From Oreocharis arfaki (lineage: Eukaryota > Chordata > Aves > Passeriformes > Paramythiidae), in contig VZRR01014162.1 in the NCBI GenBank assembly GCA_013398015.1, positions 1 to 64,000 of the forward strand: a DNA stretch of 64,000 nucleotides, given 5' to 3'. Of the stretch, positions 48,201 to 49,519 are shown in pieces. The position numbers and the translations under genes are program-made. Position 1 is the first letter of the stretch, and each line of letters opens with the position of its first letter. Under the pieces are notes generated by a model. That model had not been told where the DNA came from, searched no databases, and saw only the letters and a list, made by a program, of their open reading frames with translations.

Positions 48201-49519
48201 AGGCAGGGATTTCAACTTACACCCCCTTGCTTGCTCCCTATATGTGTGTGTGTACTTGTATATAAAGACACACTGATTTCTTTATGCCTAGAACATTACC
48301 AATCCCAGCAGGCTTATAGATCTGTTTACACCACAAATAATATATTGAAATGTACTTACACAAAAAGTACCTACAAATATGTACCATTTTTTGTGTAAAT
48401 ATCTCTTTATGAGTTATCTATGACTAGCACTGCTCTGATAACACCACTACACCAAGCTGTGTACCAGCTCTGCTTGGGAACAGAGGAGGAAAAAAGTCTC
48501 ATTGTTTTTATTAAATCTAAATGCTCTGCTTGGTATTTGTAGCAGAACAACTGTCCCAACCCTTCACCTGCTCTCAGTGACCCAATGATCACACCCAGGG
48601 GAGTTACAAAGCTCTCTGTGACTTGGGCAATTGGAGGGCAGCAAATTGGATTTATTCCTACTACTGTTTATGTGTACTGCAACTGAGACAATTTAATTTG
48701 ATTTCCTAATACAGCTGGATGATAAAACTGCAGTTTGAAATGCAGTGTGTTTGTGGTGACTGTAGTGCCCAGAATAGGGATTGCAGGAACAGTCATCTTA
48801 AAGGGATCTTTTCTAGGAGCTCAGTTTACCCAAATGTTGCATTTTCTGCCTTCACAGGCTGCTATGTTTCTGGTCTGTTCCTGGAAGGAGCAGACTGGGA
48901 CACAGAGCAGGGCTGCCTTATCCAGAGCAGGCCCCGTGTCCCGGTGGTGGAGCTGCCCATCCTGAAGATCATCCCCACGGAAGCACACAGACTCAGACTC
49001 CAGGTATGGCTCTCTACCTTCCTTCTGCTGCCACAGCTCCCAGGCCCAGCAGCTGCATTTTATCGAAGCAGCTGGTCTCACACTTCTCCTCACACTACCC
49101 CTCATTACAGTCCTTCTGTTCTAAGGGGATTGATGCATTTGTTGCCTCTTTTCTCTTCAGGCACTCTGGGACAGGGACCTTGTGACACTCTTATACTCCT
49201 CCTACTTTTTCAATTACTTCCAGTCCCTAGATAATGACATAAAGGACATTTACATTGTCTGGGTATTGGATATTTAAGACCTCTAACAAAAAAAGTGAGG
49301 CCCTTTTGTTTCCAGTTCCGTGCAGCAGCTCAGGCACTGCTCAGTGTCCGTGCTGCCTCCGCGCTCTTTCAGAACACGCTGCGGACGCCGGTGTACACAA
49401 CGTCCATGCGGCGCAACGCCATGGGCTTCGGCCTCGTGTTTGAAGCTGACCTTTACACGACAAAGCACATTTCCCACTGGGTGCTCCAGGGCGTGTGTCT
49501 CACCCTGAACTCTGACTGA
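76..49519 (+). CDS. DNAH10: DNAH10, axonemal dynein heavy chain 10 (74 exons, 5' partial)
   Basis: This is a motor heavy chain of the two-headed inner dynein arm f/I1 of motile cilia and sperm flagella, which hydrolyses ATP to slide doublet microtubules. Seen: 74 exons with phase-compatible splice sites join to 4,378 residues and a TGA. The chain contains a DHC tail, linker, six AAA modules with P-loops in AAA1 (GPAGTGKT, about 1740-1747), AAA2 (GPTGGGKT, 2021-2028), AAA3 (GESGTSKT, 2362-2369) and AAA4 (GVGGSGKQ, 2710-2717), a coiled-coil stalk (about 2949-3240) and a dynein C-terminus ending in LTLNSD. The human protein is about 4,470 residues, so about 90 N-terminal residues lie outside the window. 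Known of the family: DNAH10 corresponds to the 1-alpha chain of Chlamydomonas dynein f, and human loss-of-function variants impair sperm flagella. The convergent CCDC92 neighbour matches the human locus and separates DNAH10 from other inner-arm paralogues. No frameshift or internal stop was seen, so the gene looks functional. Confidence 0.96.
909..1066 (+). CDS. DNAH10: DNAH10 window exon 2 (start of tail)
   Basis: The acceptor TTCCAATAG and donor CCACAG|GTAATG frame 158 nt that complete the split Gly codon and read GDLKLEMPTINLDGEV, then TWQKLISRVLEEQLKKV. It ends in phase 0. It sits just before the DHC_N1 tail signature. Confidence 0.93.
1541..1570. repeat. 15-bp perfect tandem duplication
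   Basis: TGAATCATATCAAGT occurs twice in direct succession at 1541-1555 and 1556-1570, inside the second DNAH10 intron of the window. It looks like a simple local duplication. Confidence 0.9.
1687..1917 (+). CDS. DNAH10: DNAH10 window exon 3 (DHC_N1 tail)
   Basis: Encodes GPLAEIYLWREKNATLSAL, the hallmark opening of the dynein heavy chain N-terminal region 1, followed by EVQKVLEILQEAESDF. 77 whole codons (residues 105-181); acceptor TTTGTAG, donor AAG|GTACCT. Confidence 0.95.
2495..2685 (+). CDS. DNAH10: DNAH10 window exon 4 (DHC_N1 tail)
   Basis: Begins NLSTGTGADVISNTIPSLLN and contains the tail motif MVWIMSRHYNKDERM, then LERISWEISARV. It ends two bases into an Arg codon (AG|GTGAGT). Confidence 0.95.
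3149..3347 (+). CDS. DNAH10: DNAH10 window exon 5 (DHC_N1 tail)
   Basis: Completes the Arg codon and reads EDRATAKIKVTEAKTTLEQW, ending WKFDVKRLFEQTDYMASICQ and ELHDVFQ. The last part is the conserved 'W-F-D...LF..TD' tail motif. Phase 0 at the end. Confidence 0.95.
4044..4238 (+). CDS. DNAH10: DNAH10 window exon 6 (DHC_N1 tail)
   Basis: 65 codons, residues 312-376, VLEELYNIFIPELTTVTEDP to EEFREDVT, including FDPFSMESAHDW. Acceptor TTAATAG, donor GTTACA|GTAAGT; an acceptor preceded by an AT-rich stretch rather than a strong pyrimidine tract. Confidence 0.94.
4388..4558 (+). CDS. DNAH10: DNAH10 window exon 7 (DHC_N1 tail)
   Basis: 57 codons, DIEEKMKRFIGKSFKTLRSA through EQYHKE, with the conserved heptad-like ETAFDMLVKYKKI. 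Strong acceptor TTTGTTTAG; donor AAAGAG|GTATTC. Confidence 0.95.
5242..5418 (+). CDS. DNAH10: DNAH10 window exon 8 (DHC_N1 tail)
   Basis: 59 codons containing NPPLYKNHPPVAGAISWSRS, one of the most conserved tail motifs of axonemal heavy chains, then LFHRIQHTIIRFQEVEELL. Donor GGAA|GTATGT. Confidence 0.95.
5771..5944 (+). CDS. DNAH10: DNAH10 window exon 9 (tail)
   Basis: 58 codons, VKEMYLQVAKKMKEYEDQKY to TNVNPETSEQ. Mostly helical and lysine/glutamate-rich. Acceptor TCCTTTCTAG, donor GCAG|GTGAGA. Confidence 0.94.
6563..6732 (+). CDS. DNAH10: DNAH10 window exon 10 (tail)
   Basis: Encodes SSAAEEPVTTKKSICFTLNF then SPEIQEIIIETKYMEQLGLP, the 'NFSPEI...E...LG' motif of the tail. It ends two bases into an Arg codon at CTTAG|GTAAGG. 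Confidence 0.94.
7442..7593 (+). CDS. DNAH10: DNAH10 window exon 11 (tail)
   Basis: Completes the Arg codon, then YTSKLKAMLDRYHKLMEMMN and KAGHKRLTWKSV. Ends one base into a Gly codon (GTAG|GTAATG). Acceptor CATTCCTCAG. Confidence 0.94.
7659..7688. repeat. 10-bp perfect inverted repeat with T-rich loop
   Basis: TTCTGCAATC at 7659-7668 is matched by GATTGCAGAA at 7679-7688 around a ten-base T-rich loop, in a DNAH10 intron. It is too short for a microRNA precursor and may simply be chance. Confidence 0.75.
7984..8148 (+). CDS. DNAH10: DNAH10 window exon 12 (tail)
   Basis: Reads GIGEFIVQCTQTIGKFELLV then HQIHNISEEINSKLGSIEST. Acceptor TTTCAAG and donor CCTG|GTAAGT; split Gly codons at both ends. 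Confidence 0.93.
8614..8821 (+). CDS. DNAH10: DNAH10 window exon 13 (tail)
   Basis: Reads GAKEFFDYVKCEQVKDVELM and ASYYAYWEHRIYQMLTQLIV. Acceptor CTGTTGCAG, donor GTGAA|GTAAGT, leaving two bases of a Lys codon. Confidence 0.93.
9693..9849 (+). CDS. DNAH10: DNAH10 window exon 14 (tail)
   Basis: Completes Lys, then NLQAFNATVLANVPLLQIEA and LPEITLQPDASEIEKMTVQA, ending CVEVTK. PLLQI...L..P.I.L.P is a conserved tail pattern. Donor AAG|GTGATT. Confidence 0.93.
10745..10942 (+). mobile_element. CR1 LINE 3' fragment (sense)
   Basis: Reads GAGAGGGTTATCAAGCATTGG, GGCTGCTCATGG, GTGGTGGAGTCACC, GACTCAATGATCTTGGAGG and ends ATGATTCTATGAATGATT. This is the 3' end of an avian CR1 with its short ATTCTATGA-type tail, somewhat diverged. 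It is a 5'-truncated copy, sense to DNAH10, ending about 55 bp before exon 15. Confidence 0.88.
10998..11474 (+). CDS. DNAH10: DNAH10 window exon 15 (longest exon, tail)
   Basis: At 477 nt (159 codons, residues 835-993) this is the largest exon in the window. It begins HFVRWMHGTCIECPPQHV and ends AREELFRLQDEIQ. The middle carries LLASLNKCLNQWKKYDPVWK, the conserved 'W..y..lW' motif. The acceptor AACTCCAG follows a CR1 tail by about 55 bp, and the upstream sequence stays open in the same frame. Confidence 0.95.
11625..11783 (+). CDS. DNAH10: DNAH10 window exon 16 (tail)
   Basis: 53 codons, RLSEDVNRPPETLDDLRVIL to GERYRTLALYKIP. 'P.TL.DL..IL' and 'LE....D..ERYR.L' are shared by dynein tails. 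Acceptor CTTTTTACAG; donor CCG|GTAAGT. Confidence 0.95.
11806..11848. repeat. 18-bp direct repeat, 25-bp period
   Basis: CTTTCAGATCTGAGCTAA occurs at 11806-11823 and again at 11831-11848, just after exon 16. Each copy carries TTTCAG, which resembles a splice acceptor, but neither is needed for the reading frame. Confidence 0.88.
12129..12254 (+). CDS. DNAH10: DNAH10 window exon 17 (tail/linker junction)
   Basis: 42 codons, VAEAEQEKSGNLREAWETLL to CKGGVKETFTK. It is separated from the next exon by only 72 bp. Acceptor TGTTTTAG, donor AAAG|GTAATA. Confidence 0.93.
12327..12429 (+). CDS. DNAH10: DNAH10 window exon 18
   Basis: Reads VTKQQVEDFSKETEEFLQKL then LTEGPGVVGDDLDK, matching the 'F..ET..F...F...GP' pattern preceding the linker. 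Ends one base into a Gly codon (AAAG|GTAAAT). Confidence 0.94.
12663..12841 (+). CDS. DNAH10: DNAH10 window exon 19 (linker begins)
   Basis: Reads GLELMAMFEKELERLEKRQR and LDLPATTYPNLAKAQKDAKA, ending QIYDIYAQQK. 'EL..LE.RQREL..AE.LFDLP...YP.L' opens the DHC_N2 linker, the mechanical element that swings over the AAA ring. Confidence 0.95.
13443..13654 (+). CDS. DNAH10: DNAH10 window exon 20 (linker)
   Basis: Reads AAKEEWSQTLWINLNVKVLQ and GFLKALRKLPRPVRSMPIGV. W..TLW..L....L..G...F.K..RKLP is a linker hallmark. Ends two bases into Arg (AAAG|GTTTGT), a weaker donor. Confidence 0.94.
13947..14103 (+). CDS. DNAH10: DNAH10 window exon 21 (linker)
   Basis: Completes Arg, then HWQDLMEKTGTRFEMKTETF and LENMFAMELHRHTNVISEIV. 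RHW..LM..TG..F......TL..M...... is conserved in all dynein linkers. Donor AAG|GTAATG. Confidence 0.95.
14535..14768 (+). CDS. DNAH10: DNAH10 window exon 22 (linker)
   Basis: 78 codons, GMKEIIETWENMKFPIQVYT through GEVTE, including RGFILGSVEEILEILDDNNV and QSILGSRFVGPF. The 'G.d.i...LdD......m..SrfvgPF' linker signature is complete. The following intron is only 101 bp. Confidence 0.95.
14870..14992 (+). CDS. DNAH10: DNAH10 window exon 23 (linker; GC donor)
   Basis: 41 codons, IWVTVQRKWMYLESIFVGGD to FDRVDKIFKE. 'W..VQ..W.YLE.IF...DI..QLP.E...F..vd' is a canonical linker motif. The donor is AAAGAG|GCAAGT, a GC rather than GT site. The only nearby GT (14997) would leave the frame out of phase with the next exon. 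Confidence 0.92.
14993..15764 (+). other. DNAH10: GC-AG intron of DNAH10
   Basis: The exon end AAAGAG is followed by GCAAGT, which is the exact GC-donor consensus. The intron ends CCCGGTATAG. Joining at this point keeps phase 0 and gives KIFKE|IMDES, the family-conserved reading. The next GT (14997) would add four bases and break the frame. Confidence 0.88.
15765..15998 (+). CDS. DNAH10: DNAH10 window exon 24 (linker)
   Basis: 78 codons, IMDESVKDPTIKNCCEAPNR through HMIK, including LEKCQKSLNDYLDSKRNAFP and RFFFISDDELLSILG. This is the near-invariant end part of the linker. Acceptor GGTATAG, donor AAAG|GTACAG. Confidence 0.96.
16477..16700 (+). CDS. DNAH10: DNAH10 window exon 25 (linker)
   Basis: Reads MFDNVASLRFQDGDNDEKIA and VENWMTAVLEEMRRTNRRLT. 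'MFDN...L.F' and 'VE.WM..v...M..tl' follow the ISDDELL motif in all heavy chains. Ends two bases into Arg at GCAG|GTGAAA. Confidence 0.95.
17214..17483 (+). CDS. DNAH10: DNAH10 window exon 26 (linker end)
   Basis: 270 nt. Reads VDWMLLFQGMMVLATNQVWW and NTVLIIDVHARDIIDIFVRD. 'QvvL....iwWT.eve' and 'l.i.DVHARDi...l' close the linker. The next intron is 89 bp. Confidence 0.95.
17573..17756 (+). CDS. DNAH10: DNAH10 window exon 27 (entry to AAA1, GC-rich)
   Basis: Reads ILQAQEFEWESQLRFYWERE, then FSYGYEYMGLNGRLVITPLT and DRIYLTLTQ, the 'F.W..QLRfYw' and 'f.YgYEYlG...RLVITPLTDrcy.tL.qa' motifs that lead into AAA1. 57 of its 61 complete codons end in G or C, unlike its AT-rich neighbours. Confidence 0.96.
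18031..18165 (+). CDS. DNAH10: DNAH10 window exon 28 (AAA1 P-loop)
   Basis: 45 codons, residues 1729-1773. ALSMYLGGAPAGPAGTGKTE holds the AAA1 Walker A GPAGTGKT, with the catalytic Lys intact, then TTKDLAKALG and CVVTNCGEGMDFK. AAA1 is the main ATPase site of dyneins. Donor TCAAA|GTAAGA. Confidence 0.97.
18567..18719 (+). CDS. DNAH10: DNAH10 window exon 29 (AAA1 Walker B)
   Basis: 51 codons, AMGKIFSGLAQCGAWGCFDE then FNRIDASVLSVISSQIQTIR. CFDEFNRI is the AAA1 Walker B, with the Asp and catalytic Glu at about residues 1792-1793 intact. Confidence 0.97.
19290..19478 (+). CDS. DNAH10: DNAH10 window exon 30 (AAA1 sensor I)
   Basis: 63 codons, FEGQEISLDSRIGIFITMNP then GYAGRTELPESVKALFRPVV. The FITMNPGYAGRTELP stretch is the sensor I/Arg-containing signature of AAA1. 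Followed by an intron of 108 bp. Confidence 0.97.
19587..19733 (+). CDS. DNAH10: DNAH10 window exon 31 (AAA1 small subdomain)
   Basis: 49 codons, VLAKKMTVLYKLAREQLSKQ then HHYDFGLRALKSVLVMAGEL. 'lskQ.HYDfGlRA.ksVL..aG' is the conserved AAA1 C-terminal helix set. Confidence 0.97.
20307..20498 (+). CDS. DNAH10: DNAH10 window exon 32 (AAA1-AAA2 link)
   Basis: 64 codons, DVVLMRALRDMNLPKFVFED then VPLFLGLISDLFPGLDCPRV, ending RGYVVLPVQ. 'E..vllRaLrD.NlPKf...D.pLF.gli.DLFPg' is universal in axonemal chains. Confidence 0.97.
20666..20784 (+). CDS. DNAH10: DNAH10 window exon 33 (AAA2 P-loop)
   Basis: Reads VDKVVQMYETMLTRHTTMVV then GPTGGGKTVVIKTLCQAQN. The Walker A of AAA2 is GPTGGGKT; this site binds ATP without hydrolysis in characterised dyneins. 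Ends two bases into Lys. Confidence 0.97.
20944..21102 (+). CDS. DNAH10: DNAH10 window exon 34 (AAA2)
   Basis: Completes Lys, then LGLLTKLYVLNPKAMSVIEL and YGILDPVTRDWTDGVLSNIF. 'NPKa.tv.ELYG.lDp.tRdWtDGvLs' is the AAA2 landmark. Ends two bases into Arg at AAG|GTAGGC. Confidence 0.97.
21389..21524 (+). CDS. DNAH10: DNAH10 window exon 35 (AAA2 Walker B region)
   Basis: Completes Arg, then YILFDGDVDALWVENMNSVM and DDNKLLTLANGERIRLQAHC. '.i.FDGDVDa.WvEnmNSVmDDNk.LTLaNGeRI' is near-invariant. Followed by a 110-bp intron. Confidence 0.97.
21635..21757 (+). CDS. DNAH10: DNAH10 window exon 36 (AAA2 sensor)
   Basis: 41 codons, VGDLQYASPATVSRCGMVFV then PYWQKWVKRRENE. 'v.dL..ASPATVSRcGMvyv' is the AAA2 sensor segment. 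Donor GAG|GTGGGA. Confidence 0.97.
22162..22296 (+). CDS. DNAH10: DNAH10 window exon 37 (AAA2-AAA3 link)
   Basis: 45 codons, QEKVELNRLFQKYVPDLIDM to IIPQTDLNM. The 'LF.KYvp..id.i..g' helix is typical of this link. Followed by an intron with two competing acceptors. Confidence 0.95.
22598..22811 (+). CDS. DNAH10: DNAH10 window exon 38 (AAA3 N-terminal)
   Basis: Starts IVQLTVMLDVLV and continues ECFFLEALYCSLGASLLDAG, then NILAKPGELPG. The start follows AG at 22597 because that joins in phase to NM|IV. The stronger-looking TTTACAG ending at 22577 would add 20 nt and cause an early stop. Confidence 0.92.
23294..23413 (+). CDS. DNAH10: DNAH10 window exon 39 (AAA3)
   Basis: Completes Gly, then QLPTLYDFHFDESQKKWVPW and AQLVPEYIHNPEVKFLDIL. 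'tlyDf.fd.....W..W..lvpeY' precedes the AAA3 P-loop. Ends one base into Val at CTAG|GTGAGT. Confidence 0.95.
24335..24480 (+). CDS. DNAH10: DNAH10 window exon 40 (AAA3 P-loop)
   Basis: Reads VPTVDTTRTAWLLDQMVKVK then RPVVLVGESGTSKTATTQNF. 'VPT.DT.R....l' and Walker A GESGTSKT define AAA3, the regulatory ATPase module. Donor CTTAAT|GTACGT. Confidence 0.97.
24891..25043 (+). CDS. DNAH10: DNAH10 window exon 41 (AAA3 Walker B)
   Basis: 51 codons, LVLVINFSSRTTSLDIQRNL then GPPMGKRLLVFMDDMNMPR. VFMDDMNMP is the AAA3 Walker B, with Asp-Asp at about residues 2429-2430. Donor AGG|GTAAGC. Confidence 0.97.
25326..25586 (+). CDS. DNAH10: DNAH10 window exon 42 (AAA3)
   Basis: 87 codons, IDEYGTQQPIALLKLLLEKG, then FVAAMGKAGGGRNEVDPRFT and FSVFNVPFPSEQSLNLIYSS. 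'D.YGTQqPialL.qll..g..ydr' and 'aaM...GGGRn.v.pRf..hf' are complete. Donor GCG|GTAATT. Confidence 0.97.
26216..26388 (+). CDS. DNAH10: DNAH10 window exon 43 (AAA3 small subdomain)
   Basis: Reads TFNESISAISDKITLCTLEL then DLPPTPSKFHYIFNLRDLSR. 'LPTP.KsHYtFNLRDlsrv.qG' ends AAA3. Two bases of Arg remain at the donor AAAG|GTAAGA. Confidence 0.96.
26755..26848 (+). CDS. DNAH10: DNAH10 window exon 44 (AAA3-AAA4 link)
   Basis: Completes Arg, then FHTVTQMVRVWRNECLRVFH and DRLINETDKEL, the 'lvRlW.HE..RVf.DRL....D' motif. The next intron (26849-27883) is one of the longest at 1,035 bp. Confidence 0.96.
27884..28051 (+). CDS. DNAH10: DNAH10 window exon 45 (AAA4 begins)
   Basis: 56 codons, VQGHIKTLIEEHFTDDLEHV then MRDPILFGDFRTALNEAEPR and YEDIQDYDVAKALFQ. 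The 'pilfgDf......r.YEdi.dy' motif precedes the AAA4 P-loop. Confidence 0.96.
28342..28530 (+). CDS. DNAH10: DNAH10 window exon 46 (AAA4 P-loop)
   Basis: 63 codons, EILEDYNEFHIKMHLVLFDD, then AEHL-type helix (ALEHLIRIHRIIRM) and GHALLIGVGGSGKQSLTKLA. The AAA4 Walker A is GVGGSGKQ, in which Gln replaces the usual Thr, as is normal for dynein AAA4. Confidence 0.97.
29139..29310 (+). CDS. DNAH10: DNAH10 window exon 47 (AAA4 Walker B)
   Basis: Reads VFEIILSRGYGENNFREDLK then STVFLFTDGQVAQESFLELI and NNMLTSG. VFLFTD is the AAA4 Walker B. Ends one base into Gly at TCAG|GTGCCA. Confidence 0.97.
30211..30414 (+). CDS. DNAH10: DNAH10 window exon 48 (AAA4)
   Basis: Reads GMVPALFADDEKDSILNQIG then SNLHIVLGMSPVGEDLRTWC and RNFPG. 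'iNN.L..G.vp.Lf..dE' and 'nLHivl.mSPvG...R.r.R.FP' are AAA4 landmarks. Confidence 0.97.
31198..31278 (+). CDS. DNAH10: DNAH10 window exon 49 (AAA4, smallest exon)
   Basis: At 81 nt the smallest exon found. Reads GLVNNTGIDWFLPWPAQALC then AVAQSFL, the 'lvnc..iDWf..WP..AL..va..fl' motif. Ends one base into Gly (CTGG|GTATGT). Confidence 0.96.
31677..31874 (+). CDS. DNAH10: DNAH10 window exon 50 (AAA4 to stalk)
   Basis: Reads GKNKRIPPESFKSVIDHIVM, HESVGDFSKKFLEKLRRRNH and TPKNYLDFINTYAKLLEEKN. 'h.sv...s..f....rR.nyvTP.sYL.fi..y..ll..K' is the conserved entry to stalk helix CC1. Confidence 0.96.
32493..32654 (+). CDS. DNAH10: DNAH10 window exon 51 (stalk CC1)
   Basis: Reads AQCKRLDGGLVKLKEAAVQL then AELNIKLAEQKIVLTEKTAA. 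'R...GL.KL..a...v..l...L' starts the outgoing antiparallel coiled coil of the stalk. Heptad-patterned throughout. Confidence 0.96.
33208..33382 (+). CDS. DNAH10: DNAH10 window exon 52 (stalk CC1)
   Basis: Reads AEEKKKMGEEKAIEIQEQNK then EKAEAEAALDQIKPIMEAAK, ending DKAEVTELR. Continuous charged coiled coil ending at the 'L...di.ElrS...Pp' boundary of the microtubule-binding tip. Confidence 0.96.
34217..34398 (+). CDS. DNAH10: DNAH10 window exon 53 (microtubule-binding tip)
   Basis: Completes Arg, then SFATPPKQVQVVLDCILIMR and GYKEQNWKNAKAMMADTNFL, residues about 3061-3121. 'S...PP..V..v...v.il.g....W..ak..m.d..Fl..L' is the globular tip that grips the neighbouring doublet microtubule. Confidence 0.96.
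35152..35288 (+). CDS. DNAH10: DNAH10 window exon 54 (tip to CC2)
   Basis: Reads ALLKNLNTTWAEMEVISRAG then LGMLKFAEAVVTYCDVVKTV and KPKEEK. 'vs.a...l..WV.A...Y' returns from the tip into helix CC2. The acceptor CCAATTTAG is fairly weak in pyrimidines. Confidence 0.95.
36132..36349 (+). CDS. DNAH10: DNAH10 window exon 55 (stalk CC2)
   Basis: Reads VARLERNYELSKRELERIQA, then ENQKLQEEAEIMQRRLAAAD and KLIAGLKSENE. This is the returning stalk helix, ending at 'A..Li.gL..E..RW'. Two bases of Arg remain at the donor. Confidence 0.96.
36691..36912 (+). CDS. DNAH10: DNAH10 window exon 56 (AAA5)
   Basis: Completes Arg, then WTEEFKELEIRKVKLLGDCL then AAAFLSYEGAFSWDFRHEML and FKLESLLTDEVEVSR. 'RW........L.GD.ll.aaf.sY.GaF...fR' opens AAA5, a structural module without a P-loop. 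Confidence 0.96.
37502..37649 (+). CDS. DNAH10: DNAH10 window exon 57 (AAA5)
   Basis: Completes Arg, then WVSQGLPPDELSIQNGILTT and RFPLCIDPQQQALHWIKKKE. 'W...gLP.D..S.eNgil.....RwpL.IDPQ.QA..Wik' is the AAA5 signature. Donor AGG|GTAAAG. Confidence 0.97.
37738..38130 (-). mobile_element. CR1 LINE 3' fragment (antisense)
   Basis: Begins ATCACAGAATCATTGAATGA and continues with CCCTGCCATGGGCAGGGAC, CAGCCTGGCCTTGAACACTG, CTCTTTCAGTTTGGAGCC and CCCCTTGTCCTACTGC. This is the reverse complement of an avian CR1 3' region, about 390 bp, opposite to DNAH10 in the intron before exon 58. Confidence 0.95.
38441..38720 (+). CDS. DNAH10: DNAH10 window exon 58 (AAA5)
   Basis: 93 whole codons plus one base, MASFNDPDFLKQLEQAIKYG, then DEYIDPVIDNVLEKNIKVAQ and DKEVDYDSNFKLYLNTKLAN. 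The 'gd.e.dy...FrLy.tTkl.nP.y.P' motif is complete. Confidence 0.97.
39081..39310 (+). CDS. DNAH10: DNAH10 window exon 59 (AAA5-AAA6 helices)
   Basis: Completes Val, then TLKGLEDQLLSVITGFERRE and ETSENKNLLKDLEDTLLHGL, then GNMLDNEELVDTLEETKFKA. 'vT..GLedQLL..vv..Er.dLE' is the strut/buttress region that supports the stalk. Confidence 0.97.
39918..40191 (+). CDS. DNAH10: DNAH10 window exon 60 (strut, AAA5-AAA6)
   Basis: Reads VIEKLKLAETTAADIDLLRD, GYRPAAKRGAILFSVLAEMA and YQFSLVSFLEVFGFSLRKS. 'R..YrP.A.rg..lyF...em..in.mYq.SL..f...f' is conserved. Ends one base into Gly at ACAG|GTTAGT. Confidence 0.97.
40499..40581 (-). mobile_element. Older CR1 3'-end fragment (antisense)
   Basis: Reads GATCATAGACTCGTAGCATT then TTCAGGCTGGAGAAGACC and GAGATCATCAATTCCACC. 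This is a diverged CR1 3' terminus, directly followed by a second, better-preserved CR1 terminus. Confidence 0.82.
40582..40735 (-). mobile_element. CR1 LINE 3' fragment (antisense)
   Basis: Reads TCATAGAATCACAGAATAAT, GGGTTGGAAGGGACCTTAGG and CCCCTGCCATGGGCAGGGAT, then CCTTGAGCACTTGCAGGGGTG. Avian CR1 3' end, abutting the older fragment, 97 bp before exon 61. Confidence 0.93.
40832..40936 (+). CDS. DNAH10: DNAH10 window exon 61
   Basis: Completes Gly, then LFEKHKLLYSFNMTVKIEQA and EGRVPQEEFEFFLK. 'R.LFe.hkLlfs..m' is the helix before AAA6. Follows an intron holding two CR1 fragments. Confidence 0.96.
41398..41552 (+). CDS. DNAH10: DNAH10 window exon 62
   Basis: Completes Gly, then NISLEKSARKKPFAWLPDQG and WEDLIRLSELFPEKFESLPD, ending NPDVWKN. 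'P..WL....W..i..ls....F..l......W..w' is the AAA6 lead-in. Donor AAAAAT|GTATGT. Confidence 0.95.
42307..42461 (+). CDS. DNAH10: DNAH10 window exon 63 (AAA6 begins)
   Basis: Reads WYDTDALEQVPLPMHYEGNV then FQKLLLLRCFRVDRMYRAVT and DYVTVTMGE. 'F..LlllR..RpDR...a...yv...lG..' opens AAA6. Two bases of Thr remain at ACG|TAAG (exon ends in AC). Confidence 0.96.
42695..42878 (+). CDS. DNAH10: DNAH10 window exon 64 (AAA6)
   Basis: Completes Thr, then YVQPPVISFDDILQQSTPFS, VVFILSPGSDPVSDLMKLAE and LKFLAMGQGQEE. 'P.if.LSPG.DP...l..la........l...slGqGQ' is the AAA6 core. Confidence 0.97.
43441..43641 (+). CDS. DNAH10: DNAH10 window exon 65 (AAA6)
   Basis: 67 codons, IALQMLEEAVVHGQWLMLQN, CHLLVKWLVHLEKALEKITE and FRLWLTTDPTKGFPVGILQK. 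'G.Wv.LqNcHL...Wl..Le' and 'fRLwlts.p...FP..ilq.s.K' are near-invariant. Confidence 0.97.
44726..44935 (+). CDS. DNAH10: DNAH10 window exon 66 (AAA6)
   Basis: 70 codons, [20 protein letters not shown] then YVLAFFHAVVQERRKFGKVG and WNVPYDFNESDFQ. 'tnEpP.GlraNl...' and 'L.ffHav.qER.kfGplGWn..YeFn.sDl' close AAA6. Confidence 0.97.
45314..45409 (+). CDS. DNAH10: DNAH10 window exon 67
   Basis: 32 codons, VCMEILNTYLTKAFEQKDDQ then IPWSSLKYLIGE. 'iPW..l.YliGE..YGGr' starts here and finishes in the next exon. Acceptor TTCATTAG, donor GAG|GTGAGT. Confidence 0.96.
46056..46227 (+). CDS. DNAH10: DNAH10 window exon 68 (C-terminal domain)
   Basis: Reads VMYGGRAIDSFDRRILTVYM, DEYLGDFLFDTFQVFHFYKS and IPAGKGKDDFV. 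'v.YGGR..D..DrR.l...l..y' is universal. Ends one base into Glu at GTAG|GTAAGA. Confidence 0.97.
46655..46786 (+). CDS. DNAH10: DNAH10 window exon 69 (C-terminal domain)
   Basis: Completes Glu, then AIEALPLSNTPEVLGLHANA and EIGYYMHAVRDMWALLLELQ. 'i..LP..dtPe.fGLH.NAei' is a dynein C-terminal hallmark. GC-rich relative to its introns. Confidence 0.97.
47127..47338 (+). CDS. DNAH10: DNAH10 window exon 70 (C-terminal domain)
   Basis: Completes Gly, then ETGAGISRDEYIANVAKDIE, then SPTTVVLLQELERFNKLIVR and MGKSLAELQR. '..vll.Ei.rfN.L...i..sl..L..a..G' spans this and the next exon. The following intron is 73 bp. Confidence 0.96.
47412..47579 (+). CDS. DNAH10: DNAH10 window exon 71 (C-terminal domain)
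   Basis: 56 codons, ALAGEVGMSSELDDVAQALF then NGQIPGIWRRLAPDTLKTLG and FRDRYNQYTSW. 'al.Gev.ms..l......l..g.vP..W...ayps.k.L..w' is conserved. Confidence 0.97.
47791..47971 (+). CDS. DNAH10: DNAH10 window exon 72 (C-terminal domain)
   Basis: Reads VNEGEPYVMWLSGLHIPESY then LTALVQATCRKNRWPLDHST and YKTAEDITEGPLQ. 'fWLsG...p..FLTa..Q..arkn...iD.l' pattern. Ends one base into Gly at CAGG|GTAGGT. Confidence 0.96.
48858..49003 (+). CDS. DNAH10: DNAH10 window exon 73 (C-terminal domain)
   Basis: Completes Gly, then CYVSGLFLEGADWDTEQGCL and VELPILKIIPTEAHRLRLQ. 'G..v.GLfleGA.wd...g.l' and 'lP.i...p' are conserved. Donor CAG|GTATGG. Confidence 0.96.
49373..49519 (+). CDS. DNAH10: DNAH10 last coding exon (74) with stop
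   Basis: 48 codons and TGA. Reads NTLRTPVYTTSMRRNAMGFG, VFEADLYTTKHISHWVLQGV and CLTLNSD. 'Y.CPvYkT..R...' is replaced by the DNAH10-type 'TPVYTTSMRRNAMG', and 'HWvlrGvcL.l..d' ends the protein. Acceptor GCTCTTTCAG. Confidence 0.97.
   Translation, partial: NTLRTPVYTTSMRRNAMGFGLVFEADLYTTKHISHWVLQGVCLTLNSD

Larger units (their letters stand above)
230..49372 (+). other. DNAH10: DNAH10 introns (73), overview
   Basis: All stretches between the listed exons are read as introns. Most are 70-1,150 bp. The shortest are 72 bp (12255-12326), 73 bp (47339-47411), 89 bp (17484-17572) and 101 bp (14769-14869). The longest are 9850-10997, 43642-44725, 26849-27883, 23414-24334, 29311-30210, 47972-48857 and 8822-9692. 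All use GT-AG except 14993-15764 (GC-AG). Apart from the CR1 copies and small repeats listed separately, I see nothing recognisable in them on either strand: no RNA gene, no second open gene and no missing exon, since the protein joins without gaps against known dynein motifs. Confidence 0.85.

Noticed and set aside
76..49519. Identity as another inner-arm heavy chain such as DNAH2 or DNAH6
   Set aside because: The C-terminal and AAA sequences fit DNAH10 best from memory, and the convergent CCDC92 neighbour is specific to the DNAH10 locus.
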